From NCBI GenBank assembly GCA_021775715.1, contig JAJFHI010000193.1, forward strand, positions 1 through 15,702: a stretch of 15,702 nucleotides of DNA, read 5' to 3'. The notes under the pieces are model-generated. The model worked only from the letters and a program-made list of their open reading frames with translations. It was not told the DNA's origin and searched no databases. A program made the position numbers and the translations under genes. The DNA comes from Hyphomicrobiaceae bacterium (lineage in GTDB: Bacteria > Pseudomonadota > Alphaproteobacteria > Rhizobiales > Hyphomicrobiaceae). Below are positions 6,795 through 13,522 of this stretch, piece by piece; the stretch's first letter is position 1; every line of letters begins with the position of its first letter.

Positions 6795-6974
6795 GGATGG
6801 TGCACGAGCAATCGTGCAAGAGGGAATATCGGTGACGGTCGAATATTTCGACTTAATTCCGGAGCTGCCCCCGCAACTGTAATCGGTGAGGCTCTAAGCC
6901 AAGATGCCACTGGCTATCACAGCTGGGAAGGCGGTTTATGAGCGAACTAACACCGAAAGCCAGGAGACCTGCCA
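6795..6974 (+). ncRNA. Cobalamin (adenosylcobalamin) riboswitch
   Basis: The conserved core of the B12 element is readable in order. There is a GGTGC entry (6799-6803) with a GCACGA/TCGTGC stem, AAGAGGGAA (6818-6826), GGTG (6831-6834), and a GTCGAA/TTCGAC hairpin (6838-6852). Next comes the hallmark B12 box GCTGCCCCCGCAACTGTAA (6864-6882), then GCCACTGG (6906-6913), GGGAAGGC (6925-6932) and the closing GCCAGGAGACCTGCC (6959-6973). It folds co-transcriptionally, binds a corrinoid, and normally shuts off the downstream gene when B12 is plentiful. The next gene on the strand is the porin at 7119, after a leader of about 145 bases. Confidence 0.95.
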
Positions 6975-7061
6975 TCCAAGATTGCATCGGCGGGCGCACG
7001 TGGGTCGGGGCGACTCCAGTGCAGCAGTATTGAAGGCTACGCATGTTTTTCACGCTGCCTT

Positions 7062-7108
7062 CCATCCGTGGATGCTTTTGTCGTCGTTGGCGCGACAAAT
7101 ACGGATGG
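7062..7108 (+). promoter_or_regulatory. Leader hairpin covering the porin ribosome-binding site
   Basis: CCATCCGT (7062-7069) pairs perfectly with ACGGATGG (7101-7108). Inside it TTTGTCG (7077-7083) pairs with CGACAAA (7093-7099), with a nine-base loop. The 3' arm holds the purine-rich GGATGG that lies ten bases before the ATG at 7119, so the folded form would block ribosome binding. There is no U-tract, which points to translational rather than transcriptional control. It is the natural expression platform for the riboswitch upstream. Confidence 0.65.
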
Positions 7109-7118
7109 TGATTATATA

Positions 7119-8453
7119 ATGCGTGAATTCCTACTTCGATTTTCAACGGCGTCGCTAGCGCGATCCGATGCTTCACCTAGTTTACTCACAGCCGGAATTC
7201 TTTTTCTATTCTCATCACATATCGTTCACGCTGATGACGTTCGCAGATCGCTTGCGGGCGCGGGCGTTGTATTCTCTGTAGGATATACGGGGGACGTGTT
7301 TGGAAACCCTACAGGGGGTCAGAAGACAGGCACCCATAATGCTGGTCTTGCTGAAGCCAGCGTCGAGATCGATTTCGAAAAGATATCGAACGCACGCGGG
7401 CTGACGTTCTTTGCCAGTGGGTACCAGATCCACGGTACGAGTATATCGGGCGAAAATGTTGGCGGCATCGCTGCAGTTAGCAACGTCGAAGCCTATCGCT
7501 CGACGCGCCTCTTCGAAGCGTGGATCGAGCAAAGTCTTGTAAATGACGCCGTCTCTATACGAGTTGGACAGATTGCAGCGGATGCTGAATTTTTTGTGGT
7601 GGAAGGTGGCAGCAATTTCATCAACTCGACATTTGGTTGGACGACGATAACGTCCGACAATATTCCGGTTGGCGGTCCCATATATCCAATTGCGACGCCC
7701 GGAATTCGTGTTGCCGTTGAGCCAGATTCTGGGTTGAAACTGATGGCGGGCCTTTGGAATGGTGACCCGGTTGGACCTTGCCCCGAAGATCGCGACCCTG
7801 GACAATGCAATAAGTACGGTCTCGATTTTCGTTTAAGCGACGCACCGCTAGCAATCATGGAAGCCGAATTCAATACCGTCGGCGGCACGATTGTCGGACT
7901 TCCAGGCACCGTCAAAATAGGCGCGTGGCATCATTTCGGCGACTTCGACGATCTTCGGTACAATGCGTTTGGTGGATCGCTTGGTGCTACGAGCAGTACG
8001 CCGCTAAAGCATGAGGGCAATCACGGAGTTTACGCGGTCATCGATCAAACGATATATCGAGTTCCCGGTGACGATAAGCGAAACATCACCGTTTTCGCGC
8101 GTGCTGCTGCTAGTCCATCGGATCGCAATGTTGTTAACCGTTACGTTGAAGGCGGAATCGTTGTTACCGGTCCGATCGCATCCCGTCCGCAAGACGTGTT
8201 CGGCATAGCCGTCGCGTACTCTGGTATTTCCGATCAAGCAGCAGCGTTCGACGGTGACCAAGGATTATCGGTTAGTCGAAGCCATGAGATTGTGTTAGAG
8301 GCGAACTATGCCGCTGAGCTTATTCCCGGATTGACAATCCAACCAGACTTTCAATATTTTTGGAACCCGGGCGGGCGCGTGCCGGACGATTTGGGGAATA
8401 ATAAGTTGAAGGATGCTGCGGTGTTTGGGTTGCGTACGGTTGTCAGCTACTGA
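7119..8453 (+). CDS. OprB-like outer-membrane porin under a B12 riboswitch
   Basis: The frame is open from a GTG at 7068, but that codon lies inside the leader hairpin, so I place the start at ATG 7119 (444 residues). A long signal peptide ends SSHIVHA before DDVRRSL. The mature part resembles the OprB carbohydrate-selective porin family: a short N-terminal segment, then GVVFSVGYTGDVFGNPTGG, FEAWIEQ, VSIRVGQIAADAEFF, a PGIRVAVEPDSGLKLMAGL strand pair and ITVFARAAASPSDRNVVNRY. The C-terminal part has an LEANYAAELIPGLTIQPD strand pair, a YFWNPGG turn and a terminal strand ending in an aromatic residue (VVSY). This indicates a 16-stranded barrel of normal length. Family members let sugars diffuse passively; the riboswitch suggests a B12-linked solute (a corrinoid, cobalt or a B12-sparing substrate). 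No TonB-dependent BtuB gene is nearby. Confidence 0.82.
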   Translation: MREFLLRFSTASLARSDASPSLLTAGILFLFSSHIVHADDVRRSLAGAGVVFSVGYTGDVFGNPTGGQKTGTHNAGLAEASVEIDFEKISNARGLTFFASGYQIHGTSISGENVGGIAAVSNVEAYRSTRLFEAWIEQSLVNDAVSIRVGQIAADAEFFVVEGGSNFINSTFGWTTITSDNIPVGGPIYPIATPGIRVAVEPDSGLKLMAGLWNGDPVGPCPEDRDPGQCNKYGLDFRLSDAPLAIMEAEFNTVGGTIVGLPGTVKIGAWHHFGDFDDLRYNAFGGSLGATSSTPLKHEGNHGVYAVIDQTIYRVPGDDKRNITVFARAAASPSDRNVVNRYVEGGIVVTGPIASRPQDVFGIAVAYSGISDQAAAFDGDQGLSVSRSHEIVLEANYAAELIPGLTIQPDFQYFWNPGGRVPDDLGNNKLKDAAVFGLRTVVSY

Positions 8454-8494
8454 GCCGAAACGTGATTCATCAGTTATATCCGTAAGGGCACCAT

Positions 8495-8520
8495 AAATTT
8501 CCGCTTTGGGTCATTAGCGT
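8495..8520. repeat. Short repeat: TTTCCGCTTTGGGTCATTAG
   Basis: AATTTCCGCTTTGGGTCATTAG (about 8499-8520) is the inverse of TAATGACCCAAAGCGGAAATT (about 2199-2219). It is another module of the same intergenic repeat family. A trace, TCTGACCCAAAGCACGCATT, is seen near 10356-10375. Confidence 0.65.
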
Positions 8521-8628
8521 CGTTCCGTATGAACGCATCGACCGCTGTTCACCAAAGCCTGTCGTGTGATCAAGAACTTCGCGAGGACGCGCGCATTCTG
8601 ATTTGTCTCTCAACCAAGGAGACAGAAT

Positions 8629-9267
8629 ATGGAACACGACCAGGTACCCTCTACCAATAAGCCCGCAAGCCGCCCTCCGTGGAACAAGGGCAAACTCGTG
8701 GGGCCGAAGCCGCCGCTGAGGCCAAGCCACGTATGGTCGATCAGGACCAAGCTGCAGATCGACGGCCGAAAACGTGATCTCGCACTGTTTAATCTAGCGA
8801 TCGATAGCAAGCTACGAGGCTGCGATGTCGTCGCCATCCGCGTCGAGGACGTGGCGCCGAGTAGTTACGCGATGGATCGCGCGACCGTGCGTCAAAGCAA
8901 GACCGGCCGGCCCGTCCGGTTTGAGCTGACTGAACACACTCGAATGGCAATTGATGAGTACCTGAGGCTGACTGAGAGGAAGTCAGGTCAGTTCTTGTTC
9001 GCCGGACGCGGCGAACGCTCCCGAGGATTGACGACCCGGCAATATGCCCGGCTCGTCCAAGAATGGGTGACCAGTATCGGACTTGATCCGAGCAAGTTTG
9101 GCACTCACTCATTACGACGCACCAAGGGGGTGCTGATCTATCGGCGGACAGGTAATCTCCGGGCAGTCCAGTTGCTGCTGGGTCATTCGAAGATTGAGAG
9201 CACCGTTCGCTATCTCGGTATCGAAGTTGATGACGCCATCGAGATTGCCGAGAAGATCGACATCTGA
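8629..9267 (+). CDS. Compact tyrosine recombinase (phage-type integrase), catalytic domain only
   Basis: This 212-residue protein carries all the catalytic residues of tyrosine recombinases: Arg63 (KLRGCD), Lys91 (QSKTGRP), His160 and Arg163 (THSLRRTK), His186 (LLLGHSK) and Tyr195 (STVRYLG). It therefore looks active for DNA strand exchange. The first 60 residues are basic and Pro/Trp-rich (PPWNKGKLVG) and do not form the usual helical core-binding domain; full integrases are about 300-400 residues. Proteins with this exact layout are widespread in proteobacteria on plasmids and islands. The start is supported by AAGGAG at 8615-8620. It lies next to the mercury-related pair, so it may belong to the element that brought it. 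No attachment site was found. Confidence 0.88.
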   Translation: MEHDQVPSTNKPASRPPWNKGKLVGPKPPLRPSHVWSIRTKLQIDGRKRDLALFNLAIDSKLRGCDVVAIRVEDVAPSSYAMDRATVRQSKTGRPVRFELTEHTRMAIDEYLRLTERKSGQFLFAGRGERSRGLTTRQYARLVQEWVTSIGLDPSKFGTHSLRRTKGVLIYRRTGNLRAVQLLLGHSKIESTVRYLGIEVDDAIEIAEKIDI

Positions 9268-9688
9268 TGTGCAAGGGCAGAGGACGGGGGCTCTGCTTCG
9301 CTCAGCGAGTAGAATGGAACGGCAGCAACCACTTCATATGCGGACGACTTAAGGGTGGCATTTCAACGGTTCACTCCAGCGCACATCGATGTCCGCTTCT
9401 GTATAGCCGCCAACACTTTGAACGCGGGCCGCAAGCAAAGCTCTATTTTCGCAGCTTAACATGCAGTGTCTTGCGCACTATCGCGGTCATAGTTCGGGAA
9501 ATGTGTTGCCTGGGCCAAACAAGATGCAGGCGAACTGCCGTTGGAAGAACCCGAGTACCATGAACACCGGGGGCACCTGCAAGCTCGCCGTTCGCTCATC
9601 GCATGACTTGAACGCCCGGTTGTTGACGCAGATCAACGCGTCGTGCCTAATCTCGGTCAGCTTCACTTGGCTCCGAAGTTGATGGACT
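9268..9688. other. Spacer upstream of merF with a degenerate repeat
   Basis: A degenerate palindromic repeat starts at 9389 with ATGTCCGCTTCTGTATAGC but lacks a clean closing arm. I looked for a divergent merR and for the dyad of a MerR-type mer operator (GTAC-N4-GTAC with 19-bp promoter spacing) before merF and found neither. Minus-strand frames here show no MerR signature. No gene is supported. Confidence 0.5.
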
Positions 9689-9901
9689 ATGTCTGAGAAC
9701 CGGTTGTTAGCAATTGGTATTGTCGGAACGCTCGTCACAGCAGTTTGCTGTTTCACGCCCGTGCTGGTGATTGCTCTATCAATGGTCGGCCTTTCAGCCT
9801 GGATCGCGGGCCTTGATACAGTGCTGCTGCCAGCTCTCGCTTTCTTCATTGGGACAACGGTGTTTGCATTATGGAAACGATACAGAAAACAGTCAAACTG
9901 A
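9689..9901 (+). CDS. merF: MerF-type mercuric ion transporter, short form
   Basis: The protein is 70 residues with two membrane helices (about 6-30 and 38-61). The stretch VCCFTPVLVIAL carries the vicinal cysteines Cys20-Cys21 in the first helix, and the second helix contains LLPALAFFIG. This matches MerF, the inner-membrane carrier that passes Hg(II) from the periplasm to cytosolic MerA. Known MerF (about 81 residues) has a second Cys pair at its C-terminus, which hands Hg to the cytosol; here the protein stops at KRYRKQSN without it. The next gene overlaps by 31 bases and is Cys-rich, so it may take that role. Neither merR nor merA is seen, so it may not confer resistance alone. The ribosome-binding site is weak. 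Confidence 0.88.
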   Translation: MSENRLLAIGIVGTLVTAVCCFTPVLVIALSMVGLSAWIAGLDTVLLPALAFFIGTTVFALWKRYRKQSN

Positions 9902-10098
9902 ACTCCGAAATCACCTGCCCGCACTGCGGCCATAAGGCGATCGAAACCATGCCGAGAGACGCATGTGTTGGATTCTATCCTTGCAAACGATGTAGCGTCA
10001 CGCTGCGCCCTAAGCATGGTGATTGTTGCGTCTTTTGCACCTATGGAACAGTGCCGTGCCCGCCAATTCAGACTGACGGGGCCTGTTGCGCGAGCTAA
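9871..10098 (+). CDS. GDCCVxC-domain Cys-rich metal-handling protein
   Basis: This 75-residue cytosolic protein has eleven cysteines: CPHC (16-19), Cys32, CKRC (38-41), GDCCVFC (50-56), Cys63 and a final CC (72-73). The segment from ITCPHCGHKA through GDCCVFCTYGTVPCPPIQ is the signature of the small GDCCVxC family. Some members are selenoproteins, and genes of this family are known beside mer transporters. The role is presumably Hg(II) or thiol chemistry, but it is not established. The two CxxC knuckles could form a zinc-ribbon-like site. The gene starts inside merF in another frame (overlap 9871-9901), implying translational coupling. All positions here are Cys; I see no in-frame UGA. Confidence 0.87.
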   Translation: METIQKTVKLNSEITCPHCGHKAIETMPRDACVGFYPCKRCSVTLRPKHGDCCVFCTYGTVPCPPIQTDGACCAS

Positions 10099-10480
10099 CG
10101 CACAGCGTTCATCGTGGGTCATGTGCAGTCTTTCAGTATCGCCCCTCTTAGACCGATATTCGTTCAATAGCGGACCTGACCTTGTGGGCCGTGAATCCCG
10201 CAAGCTACATGTTCGAAAATGTCCGCTTTTGTATAGCAGCGGCCGGTGCGGGCCCGCCGCTTCGCAGAGACGCGGACATTGCGGCTACCGGCTTGTCTAG
10301 CATCTCTGCTTCGTCGAAGCCCGATGCTCAGGTCATTGATGAACTAAACTTATCTGACCCAAAGCACGCATTTAGCACTGGCTAACTTTGCCAATCCTGG
10401 ACCGTCGATATGCAGAGAATTTATCGAACGGCCGCGAGACGCAAGAAGTAAGCTATCGGCACCGACTATTACCTAGTCGA
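10099..10480. other. Spacer between convergent genes with a palindromic repeat
   Basis: The main content is the repeat at 10219-10279. A TCTGACCCAAAGC trace near 10356 is a further repeat module. I find no gene and no hairpin with a U-tract. This spacer separates the end of the mercury-related pair from the end of the minus-strand membrane protein gene. Confidence 0.55.
10219..10279. repeat. Palindromic dispersed repeat, full unit
   Basis: The 61-base unit runs from ATGTCCGCTTTTGTATAGC to GCAGAGACGCGGACAT. Its middle, GCGGCCGGTGCGGGCCCGCCGC, can fold back on itself. It is one of the best-preserved members, comparable to 6375-6436 and 11641-11690. Confidence 0.8.
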
Positions 10481-11446
10481 TCAAGCCTCATTTTTCCGGT
10501 AAAAAATCGGAACCTCAAATTCGCTTTGCACTGACCGGTCGAGCACCGATTCCGGATTCACTGTGAGCCTCCATACGATCTGCGGATCATCGAGAATATG
10601 ACCACTTTCCGGGAAATCAACTGGCAGTTTGATGTCGATTGGCAATGTAACAATGTTTTTGTCAAAAATCGTTTGGGTCGGGTGCAGATCATGGCTCTGC
10701 GACCACAACTCATCGGTGACCCAAACAGTTTCTGACCGGCCATCTGTCTTTGTGTTTTCATGACTTGTTAGGCTGCCGCAGGTCAACGTCACACCGACCG
10801 GTTCATTAAGTCGACTCTTTACCCGAGCCTGGACCTTGCCACAAAACCGTTCACCCAAATACCCGGGAAGCGTCTCGATAATTAATACCGCGTCACCGAA
10901 TCGATATCGTTGCCAAGTCAAGCTAACGGCAACAACAAGACCAATAACCCCAGCAACGATGGGAATTGAGACCGAAATGGCCTGTTCCCATGACCCGCGG
11001 AGTTCAGCCAAGATTAGATCCCTGTTTACCGACCAAAAGAAGCTCAAAACGCTCCACCAGAGTAAACACCAGAACCACATGAACGCCGCAGTGAACTTGG
11101 TCGAATGGATCACGCGTCGTGCGCGCCACTGGCGATTTACGAGCCACGGCCGATCTCGGTACTTCTCGCGGTTGCGCCCAAGTCTACTCAGAAATCGAGG
11201 TGCGCCAACATAGGCCAAATAGTAGAATCCAAGGCCTATCAGCACCAACGATAGACCGAACAATCCACAAACAATTGCCAAGCCCGGATGTATCCCACCG
11301 AAGCGCCATTCATGGATCATCGCATTGATCACCAATCCACCAACCAGTATCAGTGTGGCGAAGAGGACATGTACAAAAATCGCATAGACTATGTCGAGGA
11401 CAGCCAATTTCCGACTGTCGCCTGAATTGTTATTCTGACCGCTCAT
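10481..11446 (-). CDS. Multi-pass membrane protein of unknown function (DUF3592-like architecture)
   Basis: From ATG 11446 the product is 321 residues; an upstream start at 11467 is possible, and neither has a clear ribosome-binding site. Helices are predicted at about 18-44, 54-80, 117-141 and 159-178. Between helices 2 and 3 lies a basic loop with RDRPWLVNRQWRARRV. After helix 4, YRFGDAVLIIETLPGYLGE begins a soluble beta-rich C-terminal domain of about 140 residues, ending FEVPIFYRK. I recall this layout (two hairpins of helices, an R-x-W-A-x-R loop, then an arrestin-like beta domain) from uncharacterised proteins near DUF3592. No catalytic motif is visible. The gene is solitary. Its function is unknown. 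Confidence 0.72.
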   Translation of the reverse strand: MSGQNNNSGDSRKLAVLDIVYAIFVHVLFATLILVGGLVINAMIHEWRFGGIHPGLAIVCGLFGLSLVLIGLGFYYLAYVGAPRFLSRLGRNREKYRDRPWLVNRQWRARRVIHSTKFTAAFMWFWCLLWWSVLSFFWSVNRDLILAELRGSWEQAISVSIPIVAGVIGLVVAVSLTWQRYRFGDAVLIIETLPGYLGERFCGKVQARVKSRLNEPVGVTLTCGSLTSHENTKTDGRSETVWVTDELWSQSHDLHPTQTIFDKNIVTLPIDIKLPVDFPESGHILDDPQIVWRLTVNPESVLDRSVQSEFEVPIFYRKNEA

Positions 11447-11821
11447 AATGCACCATGACACAAACAAACCAACTGCGCATCCGAGGGACCTGTGCCAATT
11501 GAGTGCAGGTAAATTGTCTCCCGGTGGCCCGCTTCTGCCTGTCTAAGATGGGCAGCATATTGGGGGCACATCCGCCGAACTTGAACAACAGCAGATAGCG
11601 CTTTCTGACCAATCGCATCAGAGCGATGAGACGTCGTTGGGTCCGCTTTTGTATAATTGCGGGCTTCCGCAATGCAGAGATAGCGGACATCACACCACGA
11701 CGGTCACGACCAACCGGAATGTCTGCTTCAACCAGTAGCGGACGTGGCATTGCACACGGCGTCGCGACCCCTTGCGGATGTTGGAGGTCGACAGGTCACT
11801 GCTGTCCAGGACAACTATTAG
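11447..11821. other. Spacer carrying a full repeat unit and the 78-base repeat
   Basis: Bases 11447-11640 show nothing recognisable. Bases 11641-11690 are a full palindromic unit, overlapping and followed by the 78-base repeat (11682-11759). Bases 11760-11821 are unremarkable. No gene is supported. Confidence 0.6.
11641..11759. repeat. Palindromic unit fused to 78-base repeat, copy 2
   Basis: Bases 11641-11690 read GTCCGCTTTTGTATAATTGC through TGCAGAGATAGCGGACAT, a complete palindromic unit. Bases 11682-11759 are identical to 1325-1402. The two overlap on AGCGGACAT, showing how modules of this family are joined end to end. At the other locus (1316) only the closing arm of the palindromic unit is left. 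Confidence 0.9.
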
Positions 11822-11878
11822 TTGAGCAATAATTTTGGCGTTCTAGAAATTTTCAGGAAGGACTTTGACATAGATAAA

Positions 11879-12207
11879 TTGTTTCGATTTCATTTACTCT
11901 TTGCCGCGATAGCGTTCGTTGCTATGCCTGTATTTGCAGCTGGCCAAAAAAATTTGAAGGCTAGTTTGTCGTCGCGCCGCGAGAATAGCAGGTCCCCGTT
12001 TAATTCAGGCTCATTGTTTGCGGTCAGGCTGCAAAAGAACTTTATCAGCAGCTTCCCTTAATAGAGAGGCCTGATGTCTCCACAGGCGGACTGCAGAAGT
12101 CCGATGCAAAGGTGATGTACTGTATCAAGGACAACAACTACTATACCTGCTCCTACGGTTACTTATTAAAGACAAAGGAGATCACAGCGGGCCCGCTCAG
12201 TTGTTGA
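11879..12207 (+). pseudogene. Frame-broken small secreted protein
   Basis: One frame (from TTG 11879, possibly from TTG 11822) gives a convincing signal peptide, FHLLFAAIAFVAMPVFAAG, followed by QKNLKASLSSRREN, and closes at 12061. A second frame, open from 12004 to the stop at 12205-12207, gives AAKELYQQLPLIERPDVSTG, then LQKSDAKVMYCIKDNNYY and TCSYGYLLKTKEITAGPLSC. Its composition is clearly protein-like and it ends in a terminal Cys. The second frame has no signal peptide or good start, and the first degenerates where the second begins, so I read them as the two halves of one gene of about 105 codons with a frameshift around 11950-12030. Two or three cysteines would form disulfides in the periplasm. 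I do not recognise the family. A sequencing error is possible. Confidence 0.55.
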
Positions 12208-12261
12208 TTTATGCAGAGTTGTTTGGATGTTCTCGGCATAGATTTTTGATGGCAAAGTGTA

Positions 12262-13317
12262 TCAACCGAACATTGCCTCTAGATCGACCGTTGAGCGGTG
12301 ACCTAAATTTTTGAAGCTGTCGTTCAGCCAAGTATCCGCGATTTGGCGTCCACGGTCCCGCATGCTTGTCATATATGACCAGTCGGCATTGAAGTTTTTT
12401 GCGGCATCAAATTCAGGATCTTCGGTTGGGGGGGCTATGATATGGATGTTGACTTTCTGTAGCCCCGCCTCTGGTTTGACAAAACCATTTTCTATCAATC
12501 GTGTTACGAAATTTACGGCGCGCATCTCACGCATAAGTGCCGACGTGAAACTAACTTGGCTCACACGGTTTACAATTTCGGCCGATGTGTGGGGAATCAT
12601 TTTCGATTCGACATTTGAGGTGAGCACGAGGATTACATCCCGAGAGCTACAGTTATCGATCAACGGATATATTGTCGGATTGCCCATATAGCCACCATCC
12701 CAATAACGTTTTCCATCGACATCAACCGCCTCAAATAAAAAGGGTAGGCAGCACGAAGCGCATACTGCATCGAGGCTAATTTCGTTGCGTGGAAACACGC
12801 GGTTTTTGTTTGTTGCAATGTTGGTGGCATTTATAAAGAGGTTGATGGTTTTTGAGGATCGAAGAAGGTCAAAATTGATTGTTTCGGCGACGACCGATCT
12901 TAGTGGGTCCATTGTTACAGGATCGTACTGATATGGAAGCAATATCCGAGACATGACTTCCAAAAAAACGTCCCCACGACGGATTTGAAGTATTTTCGGG
13001 CCGAGCAGACGCAGCGACCTTAGTCGACCCCAACGTCTTTTCTCACTCTCCTCGCTGATGCGTTTCCAAAATGTTCCCAAAAGTTCGCGAGCTTGGTCTC
13101 GATTGTTTCCAATCATGCCGTATGTAAGTACTGCAGCGTTAACCGCGCCAGAACTTGTTCCTGAAACACCTTCAATTTCTAGCCGTTGGTCTTCTAGTAA
13201 TCGATCGAGCACCCCCCAACTAAACGCACCTAAGGCAGCACCTCCTTGCAATGCGAGGACTACTCTTCTTGATTTTGCAACAGGCTTCTCCAAAACCAAG
13301 CAACTCCCACTGGTCAA
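12262..13317 (-). CDS. Patatin-like phospholipase
   Basis: This 351-residue protein has the full patatin signature. The oxyanion-hole glycines are in LALQGGAALGAFSWG (21-35). The nucleophile elbow GTSSG is at 53-57 with Ser55. The DGG motif with catalytic Asp207 is in YWDGGYMGNP. Proteins of this type are cytoplasmic or membrane-associated acyl hydrolases of phospholipids or other acyl esters, working through a Ser-Asp dyad. There is no signal peptide. The start is uncertain: the frame opens with TTG 13317 and has no ATG before residue 68, so a TTG or GTG start among the first codons must be used. The length fits the alphaproteobacterial family. The oxyanion loop is GGAALG rather than the commoner GGGAHG. 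It is divergent from ald, and the two share a 205-base upstream region. Confidence 0.9.
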   Translation of the reverse strand: MTSGSCLVLEKPVAKSRRVVLALQGGAALGAFSWGVLDRLLEDQRLEIEGVSGTSSGAVNAAVLTYGMIGNNRDQARELLGTFWKRISEESEKRRWGRLRSLRLLGPKILQIRRGDVFLEVMSRILLPYQYDPVTMDPLRSVVAETINFDLLRSSKTINLFINATNIATNKNRVFPRNEISLDAVCASCCLPFLFEAVDVDGKRYWDGGYMGNPTIYPLIDNCSSRDVILVLTSNVESKMIPHTSAEIVNRVSQVSFTSALMREMRAVNFVTRLIENGFVKPEAGLQKVNIHIIAPPTEDPEFDAAKNFNADWSYMTSMRDRGRQIADTWLNDSFKNLGHRSTVDLEAMFG

Positions 13318-13522
13318 AATTGTTGGAAACAGGCACGCGGAATTCGTGGTCCTCTATGGAGACAATCCAACATGGTATACCGTATTGAGCTCAACGTTCT
13401 GCTGCAACAATTGACCGTGCAAATGGTTTAGGTCGTTGCGATCGATGCAGATGGCGCAATATCCTTGTCACCCAGAGCTTTTCGGAATTGGCACATTGCT
13501 GAAACCAGCAGGAACAACAGTG

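Noticed and set aside
9277..9296. GCAGAG/CTCTGC hairpin just after the recombinase gene, considered a terminator.
   Set aside because: Six base pairs with an eight-base loop and no U-tract; too weak to call.
9487..10203. Minus-strand 238-codon frame over merF and the GDCCVxC gene, checked as a possible merR.
   Set aside because: No MerR helix-turn-helix or Cys ligands; it is antisense to two recognisable genes.
13436..13522. Longer N-terminus for alanine dehydrogenase.
   Set aside because: Ald starts with M-x-IGIPKE at a standard length of about 371, and the AGGA site serves ATG 13523; the extension has no family similarity.
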